Notes under the pieces: model-generated
What the model was told of the DNA's origin: nothing
The model's input: only the letters and a program-made list of their open reading frames with translations
Databases searched by the model: none
From: Celeribacter baekdonensis B30
Lineage (GTDB): Bacteria; Pseudomonadota; Alphaproteobacteria; Rhodobacterales; Rhodobacteraceae
DNA: 64,000 bases
Reading direction: 5' to 3'
NCBI RefSeq assembly: GCF_000299875.1
Contig: NZ_AMRK01000016.1
Span: 1 to 64,000 of the forward strand
Shown: positions 16,940 through 25,778 of the stretch, piece by piece
Numbering within the stretch: position 1 is the first letter of the stretch
Layout of the letters: each line of letters begins with the position of its first letter
Program-made: the position numbers and the translations under genes

Positions 16940-17974
16940 ATGTTTTCTAAAGCCAAAATTCTCGGCACACTCACGGCCGCCGCGATCCTGTCGGCCACCA
17001 CCGCCATGGCGCAGGACGTCACGCTGATCATGCACCATTTCCTGCCGCCGGTGGCCAATGCCCATAAGGTGATGTTGGAACCTTGGGCCCAGACCATAGA
17101 AGCCGAAAGCGACGGTCGCATCGACATTGAAATCTATCCGGCCATGTCAATGGGTGGCAAACCCAGCGAGTTGTACGGTCAGGTCCGCGACGGCACCGCC
17201 GACATCGTTTGGACCCTCTTGGGCTACACGCCGGGGGTATTCCCGCGCACCGAGGTGTTTGAATTGCCTCGCGTTCACAAAGGCTCCGCCCGCGACACCA
17301 CCATCGCGCTCAATGCCTCGCTTGATCTGTTGGCCGAGGATTTCAAGGACATCCACGTGCTGTTTTTGCACGCCAATGACGGCAACCTGATCCATTCCGC
17401 CAGCACACCGATCACCACATTCGAAGACGTCGCGGGCATGAAACTGCGCACGCCGGGTCGTTCTGGCGCCTGGACGATTGAGGCCATGGGCGCAGAACCC
17501 GTCAGCCTGCCCGTCCCCGCCGTGCCGGAATCCATGGCCAAAGGCGTGATCGACGGTGCCCTGACCACCTATGAAATCGTACCGGCGTTGAAATTGCAGG
17601 AACTTGAAAAATACACCGCCGAATTGCCCAATGGCGACCGATTTGGCACCGCCGTCTTCATGGTGGCGATGAACCAAGACGCCTATGACGCGCTGCCGGA
17701 TGATCTTAAGGCGGTGATCGACGCCAACTCCACGGTCAATGTCGCCGCAGAAATCGGCCAGATGTGGGAAGATTTCGAAGTCGAAGGCATTGCCGCCTTG
17801 GACGCGGCGGGCGTGACCCGCACCGTGTTCTCTGCCGAAGAGGGTGCGAAATTTGACGCCGCCAATGACACTGTCGTGACCCGCTGGATCGACGAAGTCT
17901 CCAGCAAAGGCATTGATGGCGCGGCGCTTGTCGACGCGGCCCGTGCCGCAGTGGCCAAAGCCGAAGCCCAATAA
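16940..17974 (+). CDS. dctP: TRAP transporter substrate-binding protein (second DctP)
   Basis: 344-residue periplasmic receptor with a Sec-type signal peptide (about 24 residues, ending ATTAMA before QDVTL). A ggagg site lies 10 nt before the ATG. It resembles the DctP at 13395-14435. It leads an operon encoding the gentisate pathway, so the ligand is probably 3-hydroxybenzoate, gentisate or a related aromatic acid (inference). A hairpin follows before dctQ, as is common after receptor genes that need higher expression. Confidence 0.88.
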   Translation: MFSKAKILGTLTAAAILSATTAMAQDVTLIMHHFLPPVANAHKVMLEPWAQTIEAESDGRIDIEIYPAMSMGGKPSELYGQVRDGTADIVWTLLGYTPGVFPRTEVFELPRVHKGSARDTTIALNASLDLLAEDFKDIHVLFLHANDGNLIHSASTPITTFEDVAGMKLRTPGRSGAWTIEAMGAEPVSLPVPAVPESMAKGVIDGALTTYEIVPALKLQELEKYTAELPNGDRFGTAVFMVAMNQDAYDALPDDLKAVIDANSTVNVAAEIGQMWEDFEVEGIAALDAAGVTRTVFSAEEGAKFDAANDTVVTRWIDEVSSKGIDGAALVDAARAAVAKAEAQ

Positions 17975-17984
17975 ACCCAACCTA

Positions 17985-18017
17985 AGCGGGGGCGCTGGTT
18001 CACCCAACACCCCCGCT
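17985..18017 (+). terminator. hairpin between dctP and dctQ
   Basis: AGCGGGGGCG pairs with CACCCCCGCT (9 of 10 positions) around a loop of about 13 nt, directly after the dctP stop. There is no T run, so it is more likely an mRNA-stabilising or attenuating hairpin that raises receptor levels over permease. Confidence 0.45.
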
Positions 18018-18052
18018 ACCGACCCCACCACCACCCAACCGGGAGGCCTGCT

Positions 18053-18550
18053 ATGCACGCTCATGTGACGCGTCTGGCTGACATCTTTGCGATGCTTGGA
18101 GGCGTGATCCTCTTTGTCATCGTCATGGTCACCACCACCAACACCGGCGCATTCATCCTCGACCGCATCCTTGCGCCCGTTGGCGTCAATGTCTCTGGCC
18201 TGCCCGGCTATGAAGACTTTGTTCAACTCGCCATTTCCGGCGCGGCCTTGATGTTTTTCCCTTACACGCAGGCCTCGCGGGGCCATGTCGCGGTCGACCT
18301 TTTCGTCGCCAACGCGCCGATGGTGGTCAAACGTGTGCTGGATCACATGTGGCTGATCCTCACCGCCGCTGTGGCGTTGTTTTTGGCCTATTGGATGATC
18401 AACGGCTTGCTGGAATCGCGCTCGGACGCAGCGGTGGCCGGGGTGCTCGGCTGGCCGATCTGGCCGTTTTATATCCCCGGCATCGCCTCGATGATCCTTT
18501 GGGCCATCGTCTCTGTGAGCCAAATTTTCGGAGATGCCCGCTATGCTTGA
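18053..18550 (+). CDS. dctQ: TRAP transporter small permease (second DctQ)
   Basis: 165-residue DctQ-family protein with four hydrophobic segments and the ASRGHVAVDLFVANAP block. A ggaggcctgct site precedes the ATG. It overlaps the dctM start. It forms one transporter with the flanking DctP and DctM. Confidence 0.86.
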   Translation: MHAHVTRLADIFAMLGGVILFVIVMVTTTNTGAFILDRILAPVGVNVSGLPGYEDFVQLAISGAALMFFPYTQASRGHVAVDLFVANAPMVVKRVLDHMWLILTAAVALFLAYWMINGLLESRSDAAVAGVLGWPIWPFYIPGIASMILWAIVSVSQIFGDARYA

Positions 18551-19934
18551 TCCCATCACCATCGGCGTGGTCGGCCTTGTTGTCCTGTTCGCCCTTTTGA
18601 TGCTGCGGATGCCTGTGGGCATCGCAATGATCTTGGTCGGCGTCGGCGGCACCTATGCGCTGTCTCTGTCTGTGCCATATGTGCGGTTTGTGCCCTATAT
18701 TCGCCAGTTCAAGTCTTTGCTTTGGGAAAACGTGGCCAATTATGACCTCTCGGTCGTGCCTCTTTTCGTGCTCATGGGCTATATCGCCGCCGAAGCGCGG
18801 CTGTCCTCTGATTTGTTCAAAGGCTTGGAGGCGTTGCTGTCGCGTCTGCGCGGCGGCGTGGCCATGGCGGCGATTGCGGCCTGTGGGGGCTTTGGCGCGG
18901 TCTGCGGATCATCCTTGGCGACGGCCGCGACCATGGGCAAAGTCGCCCTGCCGGAGTTGAAAAAACTCGGCTACGCGGATCGTTTGTCAGCGGGCGCCTT
19001 GGCGGCAGGCGGCACGTTGGGCATTCTCATTCCGCCCTCTGTCGCGCTGGTGATCTATGCGATCATCGTTGAGGGCTCGATCCTCAAAATGTTCCAAGCC
19101 GCGGTCCTCCCCGGCCTTTTGGCGGTGCTGTCCTTTATCCTCGTGGTTGCCATTCAGGTGCGGATCAACCCGTCCCTGGCCCCCGAACCGCGCCCGATGC
19201 CACGCGACGAACGCAACATCGCGCTCAAACGCCTGTTCCCGGTCATCGCCATTTTCGGCGCAATCATTTTGGGGCTGGGGTTTGGCCTGTTTACCCCCAC
19301 CCCCGCCGCCTCCATTGGCGTGTTCATGATCGCCGCTTATGGCTTTGTTTTGCGGGCACTGACCGGCGAGGGGCTGAACCTCAAAGGCCTCAGACGCGCG
19401 GTTCAGGCGACGGCGATCACCTCCGGCATGATCTATCTGATCCTGTTTGGCGCCGAAGTGCTCAAGGGCTTTTTCACCCGATCCGGCCTGCCGCAAGCTC
19501 TGTCTGACTGGGCCGCGACCTCTGGCTTGGACCCGATGTTGGTGCTGGTCATCATGTTGATCGCCTTCGTGATTCTTGGCTGTTTCATGGAAAGCCTGGC
19601 GATGATCCTTGTCGTCGTGCCGTTCTTTTGGCCAACCCTGATTGCCCTCAATGGCGGCGAATATGTCAGTGCCGCCGATGCCGCCTTTGGCATGGACATC
19701 GAGGATTTGAAAATCTGGTTCGGCATTCTGGCGCTGATCGTGGTCGAGCTTGGACTGATCACGCCGCCTGTCGGTCTCAACGTGTTCATCATCTCCTCTC
19801 TGGCCAAGGACACGCCGATGTCGACCGTGTTTCGCGGTGTCATGCCCTTCCTTGGCTCTGAAGTCATCCGTGTGGCGCTGATCATCCTGATCCCCGCTCT
19901 CACCCTCACCATTCCGCGCCTGATCGGCGGCTAA
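18543..19934 (+). CDS. dctM: TRAP transporter large permease (second DctM)
   Basis: 463-residue polytopic protein of the DctM family (FGAVCGSSLATAATMGKVAL; GGTLGILIPPSVALVIYAI). The ATG at 18543 is chosen because the ggag site at 18530 is 9 nt upstream of it but directly touches the alternative ATG at 18534. The last transporter gene; the two-hairpin repeat element follows immediately. Confidence 0.88.
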   Translation: MLDPITIGVVGLVVLFALLMLRMPVGIAMILVGVGGTYALSLSVPYVRFVPYIRQFKSLLWENVANYDLSVVPLFVLMGYIAAEARLSSDLFKGLEALLSRLRGGVAMAAIAACGGFGAVCGSSLATAATMGKVALPELKKLGYADRLSAGALAAGGTLGILIPPSVALVIYAIIVEGSILKMFQAAVLPGLLAVLSFILVVAIQVRINPSLAPEPRPMPRDERNIALKRLFPVIAIFGAIILGLGFGLFTPTPAASIGVFMIAAYGFVLRALTGEGLNLKGLRRAVQATAITSGMIYLILFGAEVLKGFFTRSGLPQALSDWAATSGLDPMLVLVIMLIAFVILGCFMESLAMILVVVPFFWPTLIALNGGEYVSAADAAFGMDIEDLKIWFGILALIVVELGLITPPVGLNVFIISSLAKDTPMSTVFRGVMPFLGSEVIRVALIILIPALTLTIPRLIGG

Positions 19935-20049
19935 AGCGTTTCGCGTTAAACTTGAGACACAAGTTTGATGCGAAACGCGCACAACATCTAAATCTTGCAC
20001 GGCGTTTCGCGAAAATCTGTGATCCAGGCCTTTCACGAAACGCTTTAAG
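19933..20049 (+). repeat. two-hairpin intergenic element, copy A
   Basis: About 115 bp filling the whole gap between dctM and the FAD monooxygenase gene. Stem 1 is GCGTTTCGC... pairing with ...GCGAAACGC, with TTGAGACAC in its loop. Stem 2 is GCGTTTCGCGAAA pairing with TTTCACGAAACGC, with ATCTGTG in its loop. A related sequence lies before leuA (48724-48842), with different stem bases but the same pairing. The element ends about 21 nt before the next ATG, just upstream of its aaggag site. Confidence 0.7.
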
Positions 20050-20070
20050 TTCCGAAAAAGGAGATATCTC

Positions 20071-21273
20071 ATGTCTGATCTTCCTATCCTCATCGCCGGT
20101 GGTGGCATCGGGGGGCTCGCCGCCGCCTGTGGCCTCGCCCGCAAAGGTCATCGCTCCATCGTCGTCGAACAGGCCCCCGCGCTTGGCGAGATTGGCGCGG
20201 GCATTCAAATCGGCCCGAACGCCTTTCATTGCTTTGACTATCTCGGCATCGGTGACGAGGCACGCGACAAGGCCGTCTACATTGACGCCCTGCGCCTGAT
20301 GGACGCGCAAACCGCCGAAGACATCACCTCGATCCCGCTCGACGCGCCGTTTCGCGAGCGTTTTGGCAACCCCTACGCCGTGGTCCACCGCGCCGATTTG
20401 CATGGGGTGTTGTTGAAATATTGCGAAGACAGCCCGCTGATCGACATCCGCACCAACCATGTTGTCGAAGGCTACGACCAAGACGGCACCTCGGTCACGC
20501 TCAAACTCAAAGACCGCGATGCGATCAAAGGCTCGTTTTTGATCGGGGCTGAGGGGCTGCGCTCGTCGGTTCGCGCCCAGATGATCGGTGATGGCGAGCC
20601 GCGCATTTCCGGCCACACCACCTATCGCTCAGTGATCCCGACCGAACAAATGCCCGAAGACCTGCGGTGGAACGCCGCCACATTGTGGGCCGGTCCGAAA
20701 TGCCACATCGTTCATTACCCGCTCAAGGGCTGGAAAATGTTCAACCTCGTGGTGACCTATCACCGCGACGTCAAAGAGGCGATTGCCGGAAAACCTGTGT
20801 CGAAAGAAGAAGTCGCGCAGGGCTTTGAGCACATCCACCCGAAAGCGCGTCAGATCATCGAACATGGCAACGATTGGAAGCTTTGGGTGCTCTGCGACCG
20901 CGAGCCGATTTCCAACTGGGTTGAGAACCGTGTGGCTCTGCTGGGTGATGCCGCGCATCCGATGCTGCAATATTTTGCCCAAGGTGCCTGCATGGCGATG
21001 GAAGACGCGGTGGCCTTGTCCCATTGCATTGAAAACTATGGCGATCATGTCGAAAACGCGCTTCAGCGCTACCAAGATATGCGCCGTGTGCGCACCGCCC
21101 GGGTTCAGATGAATTCCCGCCTGATCGGTGAATATATCTACCACCCGGATGACGCCAAAGCGGCCGTGCGCAACCATGTGATGAAGGGCATGTCCCCCGC
21201 ACAATGGTACGACCAACTCTCATGGATTTATGGCTCCACAGGCCTCGACGAAACCGCTTTGGCGGCTGAGTAA
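20071..21273 (+). CDS. FAD monooxygenase, probably 3-hydroxybenzoate 6-hydroxylase
   Basis: 400-residue class A flavoprotein hydroxylase: GGGIGGLAAA dinucleotide motif (residues 10-19), a RADLHGVL and DG-like segment (GAEGLRSSVR), and GDAAHPMLQYFAQGACMAMED. The form GDAAHPMLQ with FAQGACMAMED is typical of 3-hydroxybenzoate 6-hydroxylases and salicylate hydroxylases. The downstream genes process gentisate, so 3-hydroxybenzoate to gentisate is most likely; salicylate 5-hydroxylases are normally multicomponent. The start follows an aaggagat site. The whole upstream gap is the two-hairpin element. Confidence 0.83.
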   Translation: MSDLPILIAGGGIGGLAAACGLARKGHRSIVVEQAPALGEIGAGIQIGPNAFHCFDYLGIGDEARDKAVYIDALRLMDAQTAEDITSIPLDAPFRERFGNPYAVVHRADLHGVLLKYCEDSPLIDIRTNHVVEGYDQDGTSVTLKLKDRDAIKGSFLIGAEGLRSSVRAQMIGDGEPRISGHTTYRSVIPTEQMPEDLRWNAATLWAGPKCHIVHYPLKGWKMFNLVVTYHRDVKEAIAGKPVSKEEVAQGFEHIHPKARQIIEHGNDWKLWVLCDREPISNWVENRVALLGDAAHPMLQYFAQGACMAMEDAVALSHCIENYGDHVENALQRYQDMRRVRTARVQMNSRLIGEYIYHPDDAKAAVRNHVMKGMSPAQWYDQLSWIYGSTGLDETALAAE

Positions 21274-21301
21274 CCTCCCCAAAAACCAAAGGACAGATCA
21301 G

Positions 21302-22000
21302 ATGACGTATGTCTTCCCCCCCGCGCCTCAGGCCACGATTGCAGTTGAGGGCACCGACGAGCGCCTCCCCGTGCGTCGCATTTTCTGCGTCGGCCGCAAC
21401 TACGCCGCCCATGCCCGCGAGATGGGCAAAGACCCGGATCGCGATCCGCCGTTTTTCTTTACCAAACCGGCGGATGCGGTTGTGGACAGTGGCGAGACCG
21501 TGGCCTACCCGCCCGAGACCGAGAACTTTCACTACGAGGCCGAATTGGTCGTGGCAATCGGCACCGGCGGTAAAAACATTACCGAGGCCGACAGCCTGTC
21601 CCATGTCTGGGGCTATGCGGTGGGCAACGATTTGACCCGGCGCGATCTGCAACTCAAAGCCCGTGAACAGGGCCGCCCGTGGGACTGGGGCAAGGCGTTT
21701 GACCGCTCTGCCGTGATTGGCCCGGTGTTCCCGGTCGCCAAGGTCGGCCACCCGTCCAGCGGCGCGATCACGCTCACCGTCAATGGCGATGTGAAACAGG
21801 ATGCGGATCTCAATGAACTGATTTGGTCGGTGCCAGAGATTATTTCGATCCTGTCGCATTCCATTGCGCTGGCCCCCGGCGATTTGATCATGACCGGCAC
21901 GCCCGCAGGCGTCGGCCCGCTCGTTTCTGGTGATGTCTGTGTCGTCTCCATTGAGGGCCTAGGGTCGATCGAGACCCCTATTGGCCCCAAAGAAGATTGA
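21302..22000 (+). CDS. fumarylpyruvate hydrolase (FAA hydrolase family)
   Basis: 232-residue fumarylacetoacetate-hydrolase-family protein (GRNYAAHAREMG near residue 34, FTKPADAV, FHYEAELVVAIG with metal-binding glutamates, MTGTPAGVGPL). It hydrolyses fumarylpyruvate to fumarate and pyruvate at the end of the gentisate pathway. The length matches the bacterial single-domain enzyme. The ATG at 21302 is chosen over 21230, which lies inside the preceding gene. Confidence 0.88.
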   Translation: MTYVFPPAPQATIAVEGTDERLPVRRIFCVGRNYAAHAREMGKDPDRDPPFFFTKPADAVVDSGETVAYPPETENFHYEAELVVAIGTGGKNITEADSLSHVWGYAVGNDLTRRDLQLKAREQGRPWDWGKAFDRSAVIGPVFPVAKVGHPSSGAITLTVNGDVKQDADLNELIWSVPEIISILSHSIALAPGDLIMTGTPAGVGPLVSGDVCVVSIEGLGSIETPIGPKED

Positions 22001-22015
22001 GCGAGGCCGAATGCC

Positions 22016-22663
22016 ATGACATTGAAGTTACACAACTTCTTTCGCTCCTCCACCTCAACGCGGCTGCGTGCCGCGTTGAACCTCAAGGGGGTGGATTTTG
22101 ACTATATCCCCTATGTGCTGCGGACGGGGGAAACCCGCACGCCGGAGTATTTGGCGAAAAACCCGCAAGGCTTGGTGCCGACCTTGGAGCGTGAAGACGG
22201 CACGTTTATGACCCAGTCTCTGGCCATCATCGAATGGCTGGAGGAAACCCACCCCGAACCCGCGCTTTTGCCTAAAGATGCCGACGGGCGGGCGCGGGTG
22301 CGGGCGCTGTCTTACATGATCGCTTGCGAAATCCACCCGCTCAACAATCTGCGGGTGCTGTTCCGCCTGCGCGATCAATTCGACGCCGACGAAGAGGCAC
22401 AAAAAGACTGGTTCACCCATTGGGTCACCACCACTTTTGACGCGTTTGAAGCGGCCCTGACGCACAGCGCAGACACCGGCACCTATTGCCACGGCGACAC
22501 GCCCACTTTGGCGGATGTGTGCCTTTACGCGCAGGTCTGGAACAACAAACGCTTCGGCATTCCGCTTGATCCCTGGCCGACGATTGCGCGCATTTATGCC
22601 GCCCTCGACCAACTCCCCGCCTTTGCCAAGGCGGCCCCGCCCCAACAGCCGGACGCAGCCTGA
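22016..22663 (+). CDS. maiA: maleylpyruvate isomerase, glutathione S-transferase type
   Basis: 215-residue zeta-class GST. The N-terminal SSTSTRLRAALN segment (residues 10-21) is the glutathione-activating loop of maleylacetoacetate/maleylpyruvate isomerases, and the QSLAIIEWLEE segment binds glutathione. It isomerises maleylpyruvate to fumarylpyruvate with glutathione as cofactor, linking gentisate dioxygenase to the FAA hydrolase. The operon carries a second, unrelated isomerase homologue at 23794. Confidence 0.88.
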   Translation: MTLKLHNFFRSSTSTRLRAALNLKGVDFDYIPYVLRTGETRTPEYLAKNPQGLVPTLEREDGTFMTQSLAIIEWLEETHPEPALLPKDADGRARVRALSYMIACEIHPLNNLRVLFRLRDQFDADEEAQKDWFTHWVTTTFDAFEAALTHSADTGTYCHGDTPTLADVCLYAQVWNNKRFGIPLDPWPTIARIYAALDQLPAFAKAAPPQQPDAA

Positions 22664-22690
22664 GCGTCCCCAACCCGCAAGGAGGTTCCC

Positions 22691-23794
22691 ATGAATGAAC
22701 AGCTTGATCACGACAGTGTAGACCATGCGATGCAGCCCGACGACACGCCAGAATTGCGCGCGCTTTACAAAGGGTTTGAGGCCGAAAGCCTGATCCCGCT
22801 TTGGACCCAGCTTGGCGATCTGATGCCGATCCATCCAAAATCCAAAGCTGTGCCGCATGTTTGGAAATGGTCGAACCTGCTGCCCTTGGCGGAAAAATCC
22901 GGCGAACTGGTGCCGGTGGGTCGCGGGGGCGAGCGCCGGGCCCTTGGGCTAGCCAATCCAGGCCTTGCGCCCAACGCCTATGTCACACCGACCATGTGGG
23001 CCGCGATCCAATATCTCGGCCCGCGAGAAACCGCGCCCGAACACCGCCATAGCCAAAATGCGTTTCGCTTTGTCGTCGAGGGCGAAGGCGTGTGGACCGT
23101 GGTCAACGGCGATCCGGTGCGGATGTCGCGCGGCGATTTGTTGCTCACCCCGGGGTGGAATTTCCATGGCCACCACAATGACACGGACAAACCGATGGCA
23201 TGGATCGACGGGCTCGATATTCCGTTCAGCCAGCAAATGGATGTGGGCTTTTTTGAATTCGGCTCCGACCGGGTGACCGATTACGCCACGCCGAATTTTT
23301 CGCGTGGCGAGCGGCTTTGGTGTCATCCGGGCCTGCGGCCACTGTCGCAGTTGCAAAACACCGTGTCCTCACCGATCGGGGCCTATCGCTGGGAGTTCAC
23401 CGACCGGGCGTTGACCGAGCAGCTTTTGTTGGAGGACGAAGGCCAACCCGCCACCGTCGCCCAAGGCCATGCCGCGATCCGTTACGTCAATCCGACCACC
23501 GGCAATGATGTGATGCCGACGATCCGTTGCGAGTTCCACCGTCTGCGCGCAGGCGTTGAAACCGCACCGCGCCAAGAGGTCGGATCGAGTGTGTTCCAAG
23601 TGTTCGAGGGCAAGGGTTCGGTGGTGCTCAACGGCGTGACCACCCCACTTGAAACCGGCGATATGTTCGTCGTGCCGAGCTGGGTCAAATGGTCGTTGCA
23701 AGCGGAGAGCCAATTCGATCTGTTCCGGTTCTCTGACGCGCCGATCATGGAAGCGCTGTCGTTCATGCGCACGAAAGTCGAGGGGCAAAGCTGA
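22691..23794 (+). CDS. gtdA: gentisate 1,2-dioxygenase
   Basis: 367-residue bicupin. The N-terminal cupin carries the Fe(II) ligands in EHRHSQNAFRFVVEG (His-x-His) and a histidine in WNFHGHHND; the second cupin (about 270-350) has the VFQVFEGKG pattern. It cleaves gentisate to maleylpyruvate. The start follows aaggagg. Its stop overlaps the next start (TGATG), coupling it to the extra isomerase gene. Confidence 0.93.
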   Translation: MNEQLDHDSVDHAMQPDDTPELRALYKGFEAESLIPLWTQLGDLMPIHPKSKAVPHVWKWSNLLPLAEKSGELVPVGRGGERRALGLANPGLAPNAYVTPTMWAAIQYLGPRETAPEHRHSQNAFRFVVEGEGVWTVVNGDPVRMSRGDLLLTPGWNFHGHHNDTDKPMAWIDGLDIPFSQQMDVGFFEFGSDRVTDYATPNFSRGERLWCHPGLRPLSQLQNTVSSPIGAYRWEFTDRALTEQLLLEDEGQPATVAQGHAAIRYVNPTTGNDVMPTIRCEFHRLRAGVETAPRQEVGSSVFQVFEGKGSVVLNGVTTPLETGDMFVVPSWVKWSLQAESQFDLFRFSDAPIMEALSFMRTKVEGQS

Positions 23795-24363
23795 TGACGC
23801 TTGGCGAGACCGATCAGGTCGCCCGCGCAGCGCTCAAGGCCCGCCAAGGCAAGGGCGCGCGCTATGACGCCGCCGGTGCGCCCGCCGAAGACCTGTTGAT
23901 GGCGCGTCGTGGCACCGCCTATTTTGCCCGCAAACTCAATGAGTTGTCGGATAACGATCTGGACGGGGCAGTCTTGCGCCCCGACTGGACCCGACGGCAT
24001 GTGATCGCCCATGTCAGCTATCATGCCCGCCATCAGGCTTTGCTGCTTGAGGCGTTGGTCAAGGGCGTGGCCTATACGCCGCCGAATGACGAAAAGCACC
24101 AAATGCCCGCTTTGGACCTGGCCGCGACCTTGCCGGCGCGCGCCCTGCGGCACTTGTTTCATCACTCGGAGGTGCATTTGAACGTCTGTTGGCGTGACCT
24201 CACCGATGCGCATTGGGACATGCCGCTGACACTGCCTGATAGCGCGGCGACCACCGTCCGCGCTCTGCCCATGCTGCGCGCGCGCGAGGTCTGGTTTGGC
24301 GCGTTGGATTTGGACAATGGCGGGCGGCGGACGGACCTGCCGCAAGCGGTGCGCGGCCTGTAA
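23794..24363 (+). CDS. maleylpyruvate isomerase family protein, mycothiol-type fold (DinB-like)
   Basis: 189-residue protein of the mycothiol-dependent maleylpyruvate isomerase/DinB superfamily. The N-terminal four-helix bundle includes DWTRRHVIAHVSYHARHQA with the first metal histidine; the C-terminal part has RAREVWFGALDLDNGG. In the actinobacterial enzymes the latter motif reads E-V-x-x-H; here the last histidine is glycine, so one expected zinc ligand is missing. Alphaproteobacteria use glutathione rather than mycothiol, and a GST-type isomerase is already encoded two genes upstream. It may be a redundant or repurposed enzyme. Coupled to gtdA by a 1-nt overlap. Confidence 0.75.
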   Translation: MTLGETDQVARAALKARQGKGARYDAAGAPAEDLLMARRGTAYFARKLNELSDNDLDGAVLRPDWTRRHVIAHVSYHARHQALLLEALVKGVAYTPPNDEKHQMPALDLAATLPARALRHLFHHSEVHLNVCWRDLTDAHWDMPLTLPDSAATTVRALPMLRAREVWFGALDLDNGGRRTDLPQAVRGL

Positions 24364-24372
24364 TAACCGCCT

Positions 24373-24987
24373 TTAATCGCTCGATATGGTCCAATCGGCG
24401 GACGTGCTTTGCGTGATCACTGTGTCGGCGTTGATCAAATCATTGCTCTGCGCCCGCACGCGCGCCGCATCCGGGTCCAAGCCGTGATCCAACCAACGCG
24501 CGATCAGGCGGCGTTCAAGCTCCGCCTTTGGCACGTCGATAAAGACCGTCATATCCCAAAACCGGGCGAGATCGCGCCAAATGGGGCGGTCGAGCAAGAG
24601 GTAATTGCCCTCGATAAGCAGAATACGCGTGGCGTCAGACAGCGCCCCCGCCTCGGGCACGGTGCAATCTTTGGTACGGTCAAACAGCGGAAAGCGCGGG
24701 CTGTCACCCGTGGCGAACTGTGTGATCAGGCTCAAAAAAGCCGCCGCATCAAAGGTGTCTGGCGCACCTTTGCGCGCCAGAAGGTCGTGCTGGCTCAACC
24801 AGTCATTGTCGCGATGAAACCCGTCCATCGGGATGACCTGCGCCTCTGGTCCGATCTGATCGGCCAACGCCTCGGCCAGCGTCGATTTGCCCGCGCCGGG
24901 AGGTCCGGCAACGGCAACCAAAAGCCGCGTCCGCCCGTCTGCGGCGGCGCGGATTTTGGCAACCAAAGCGTTCAGGCGGCTCTCCAT
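24373..24987 (-). CDS. frcK: P-loop kinase of the sugar ABC operon (FrcK-like)
   Basis: 204-residue P-loop protein of the uridine-kinase-like group: Walker A AGPPGAGKST at residues 27-36, then MDGFHRDN and LLIEGNYLLL. In Sinorhizobium-type frcBCAK operons a kinase of this family is the last gene. Its in vivo substrate is not established from sequence; fructose or another sugar is plausible. It overlaps frcA by 1 nt and converges on the gentisate operon. Confidence 0.8.
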   Translation of the reverse strand: MESRLNALVAKIRAAADGRTRLLVAVAGPPGAGKSTLAEALADQIGPEAQVIPMDGFHRDNDWLSQHDLLARKGAPDTFDAAAFLSLITQFATGDSPRFPLFDRTKDCTVPEAGALSDATRILLIEGNYLLLDRPIWRDLARFWDMTVFIDVPKAELERRLIARWLDHGLDPDAARVRAQSNDLINADTVITQSTSADWTISSD

Positions 24988-25778
24988 CAGGCGGCTGCGG
25001 CCTCGGCCGGTGGCTCTTTTGCCCCGGTCATAAAGGCCACGGCATCCGACATGGTGTATTCTTTCGGATCAATCACGCAAAGCCTGCGACCAAGGCGGTG
25101 GATGTGAATCCGATCCGCCACTTCGAACACATGCGGCATGTTGTGCGAGATCAAAATGATCGGAATGCCACGCGAGCGCACATCCTGAATGAGCTCCAAC
25201 ACCCGGCGGCTTTCCTTGACGCCAAGAGCCGCTGTCGGTTCGTCCAAAATGATCACCTTTGAGCCAAAGGCCGCGGCGCGGGCCACGGCGACGCCTTGCC
25301 GTTGCCCCCCCGACAGGGTTTCCACCTGTTGGTCGATGTTCTGGATCGTCATCAGACCCAGCTCGGACAGTTTTTCACGGGCGAAATCGCGCATCGCCCC
25401 ATGATCCAAAGCCCGAAGGAACTTGCCCGCAAAGCCGGGTTTGCGAATCTCGCGCCCTAGGAACATGTTGTCGACGATGGACAGCGCAGGCGAGAGCGCG
25501 AGGGTTTGATAGACCGTGGCGATGCCTGCGTCCTGGGCCTCAAGCGGCGAGCGGAAATGAATCTCTTCACCATCCAGTTTGATCGTACCCGCATCGGGTT
25601 TGACCGCGCCAGACAGCGCTTTGATCAAGGAGGATTTGCCCGCGCCGTTGTCCCCGATCACGGCCAAAATCTCGCCCGGATAGAGTTCGAAATCACAGGT
25701 GTCGAGCGCGGTGACGCGGCCATAGCGTTTGGTCAGGCCCTTGGCCGAAAGAATGGGCTGAGTGTTGGACTGTGTCAT
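24987..25778 (-). CDS. frcA: sugar ABC transporter ATP-binding protein (FrcA)
   Basis: 263-residue single-domain ABC ATPase: Walker A GDNGAGKSS near residue 43, signature LSGGQRQGVAVARA, Walker B VIILDEPTAALG, and switch histidine in ILISHNM. Single-domain ATPases of this type, as opposed to the double RbsA type, are found in frcBCA. The ATG at 25778 overlaps the frcC stop; the open frame extends to 25832 but only through frcC. It energises uptake through FrcC. Confidence 0.9.
   Translation of the reverse strand: MTQSNTQPILSAKGLTKRYGRVTALDTCDFELYPGEILAVIGDNGAGKSSLIKALSGAVKPDAGTIKLDGEEIHFRSPLEAQDAGIATVYQTLALSPALSIVDNMFLGREIRKPGFAGKFLRALDHGAMRDFAREKLSELGLMTIQNIDQQVETLSGGQRQGVAVARAAAFGSKVIILDEPTAALGVKESRRVLELIQDVRSRGIPIILISHNMPHVFEVADRIHIHRLGRRLCVIDPKEYTMSDAVAFMTGAKEPPAEAAAA

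Noticed and set aside
17147-18652. Minus-strand open frame opposite the second dctP and dctQ
   Set aside because: Spans two well-supported genes and their gap, with no family pattern; a composition artefact.
22425-22838. Minus-strand frames across the maiA-gtdA junction
   Set aside because: They are shadows of two genes on the other strand with clear active-site motifs.
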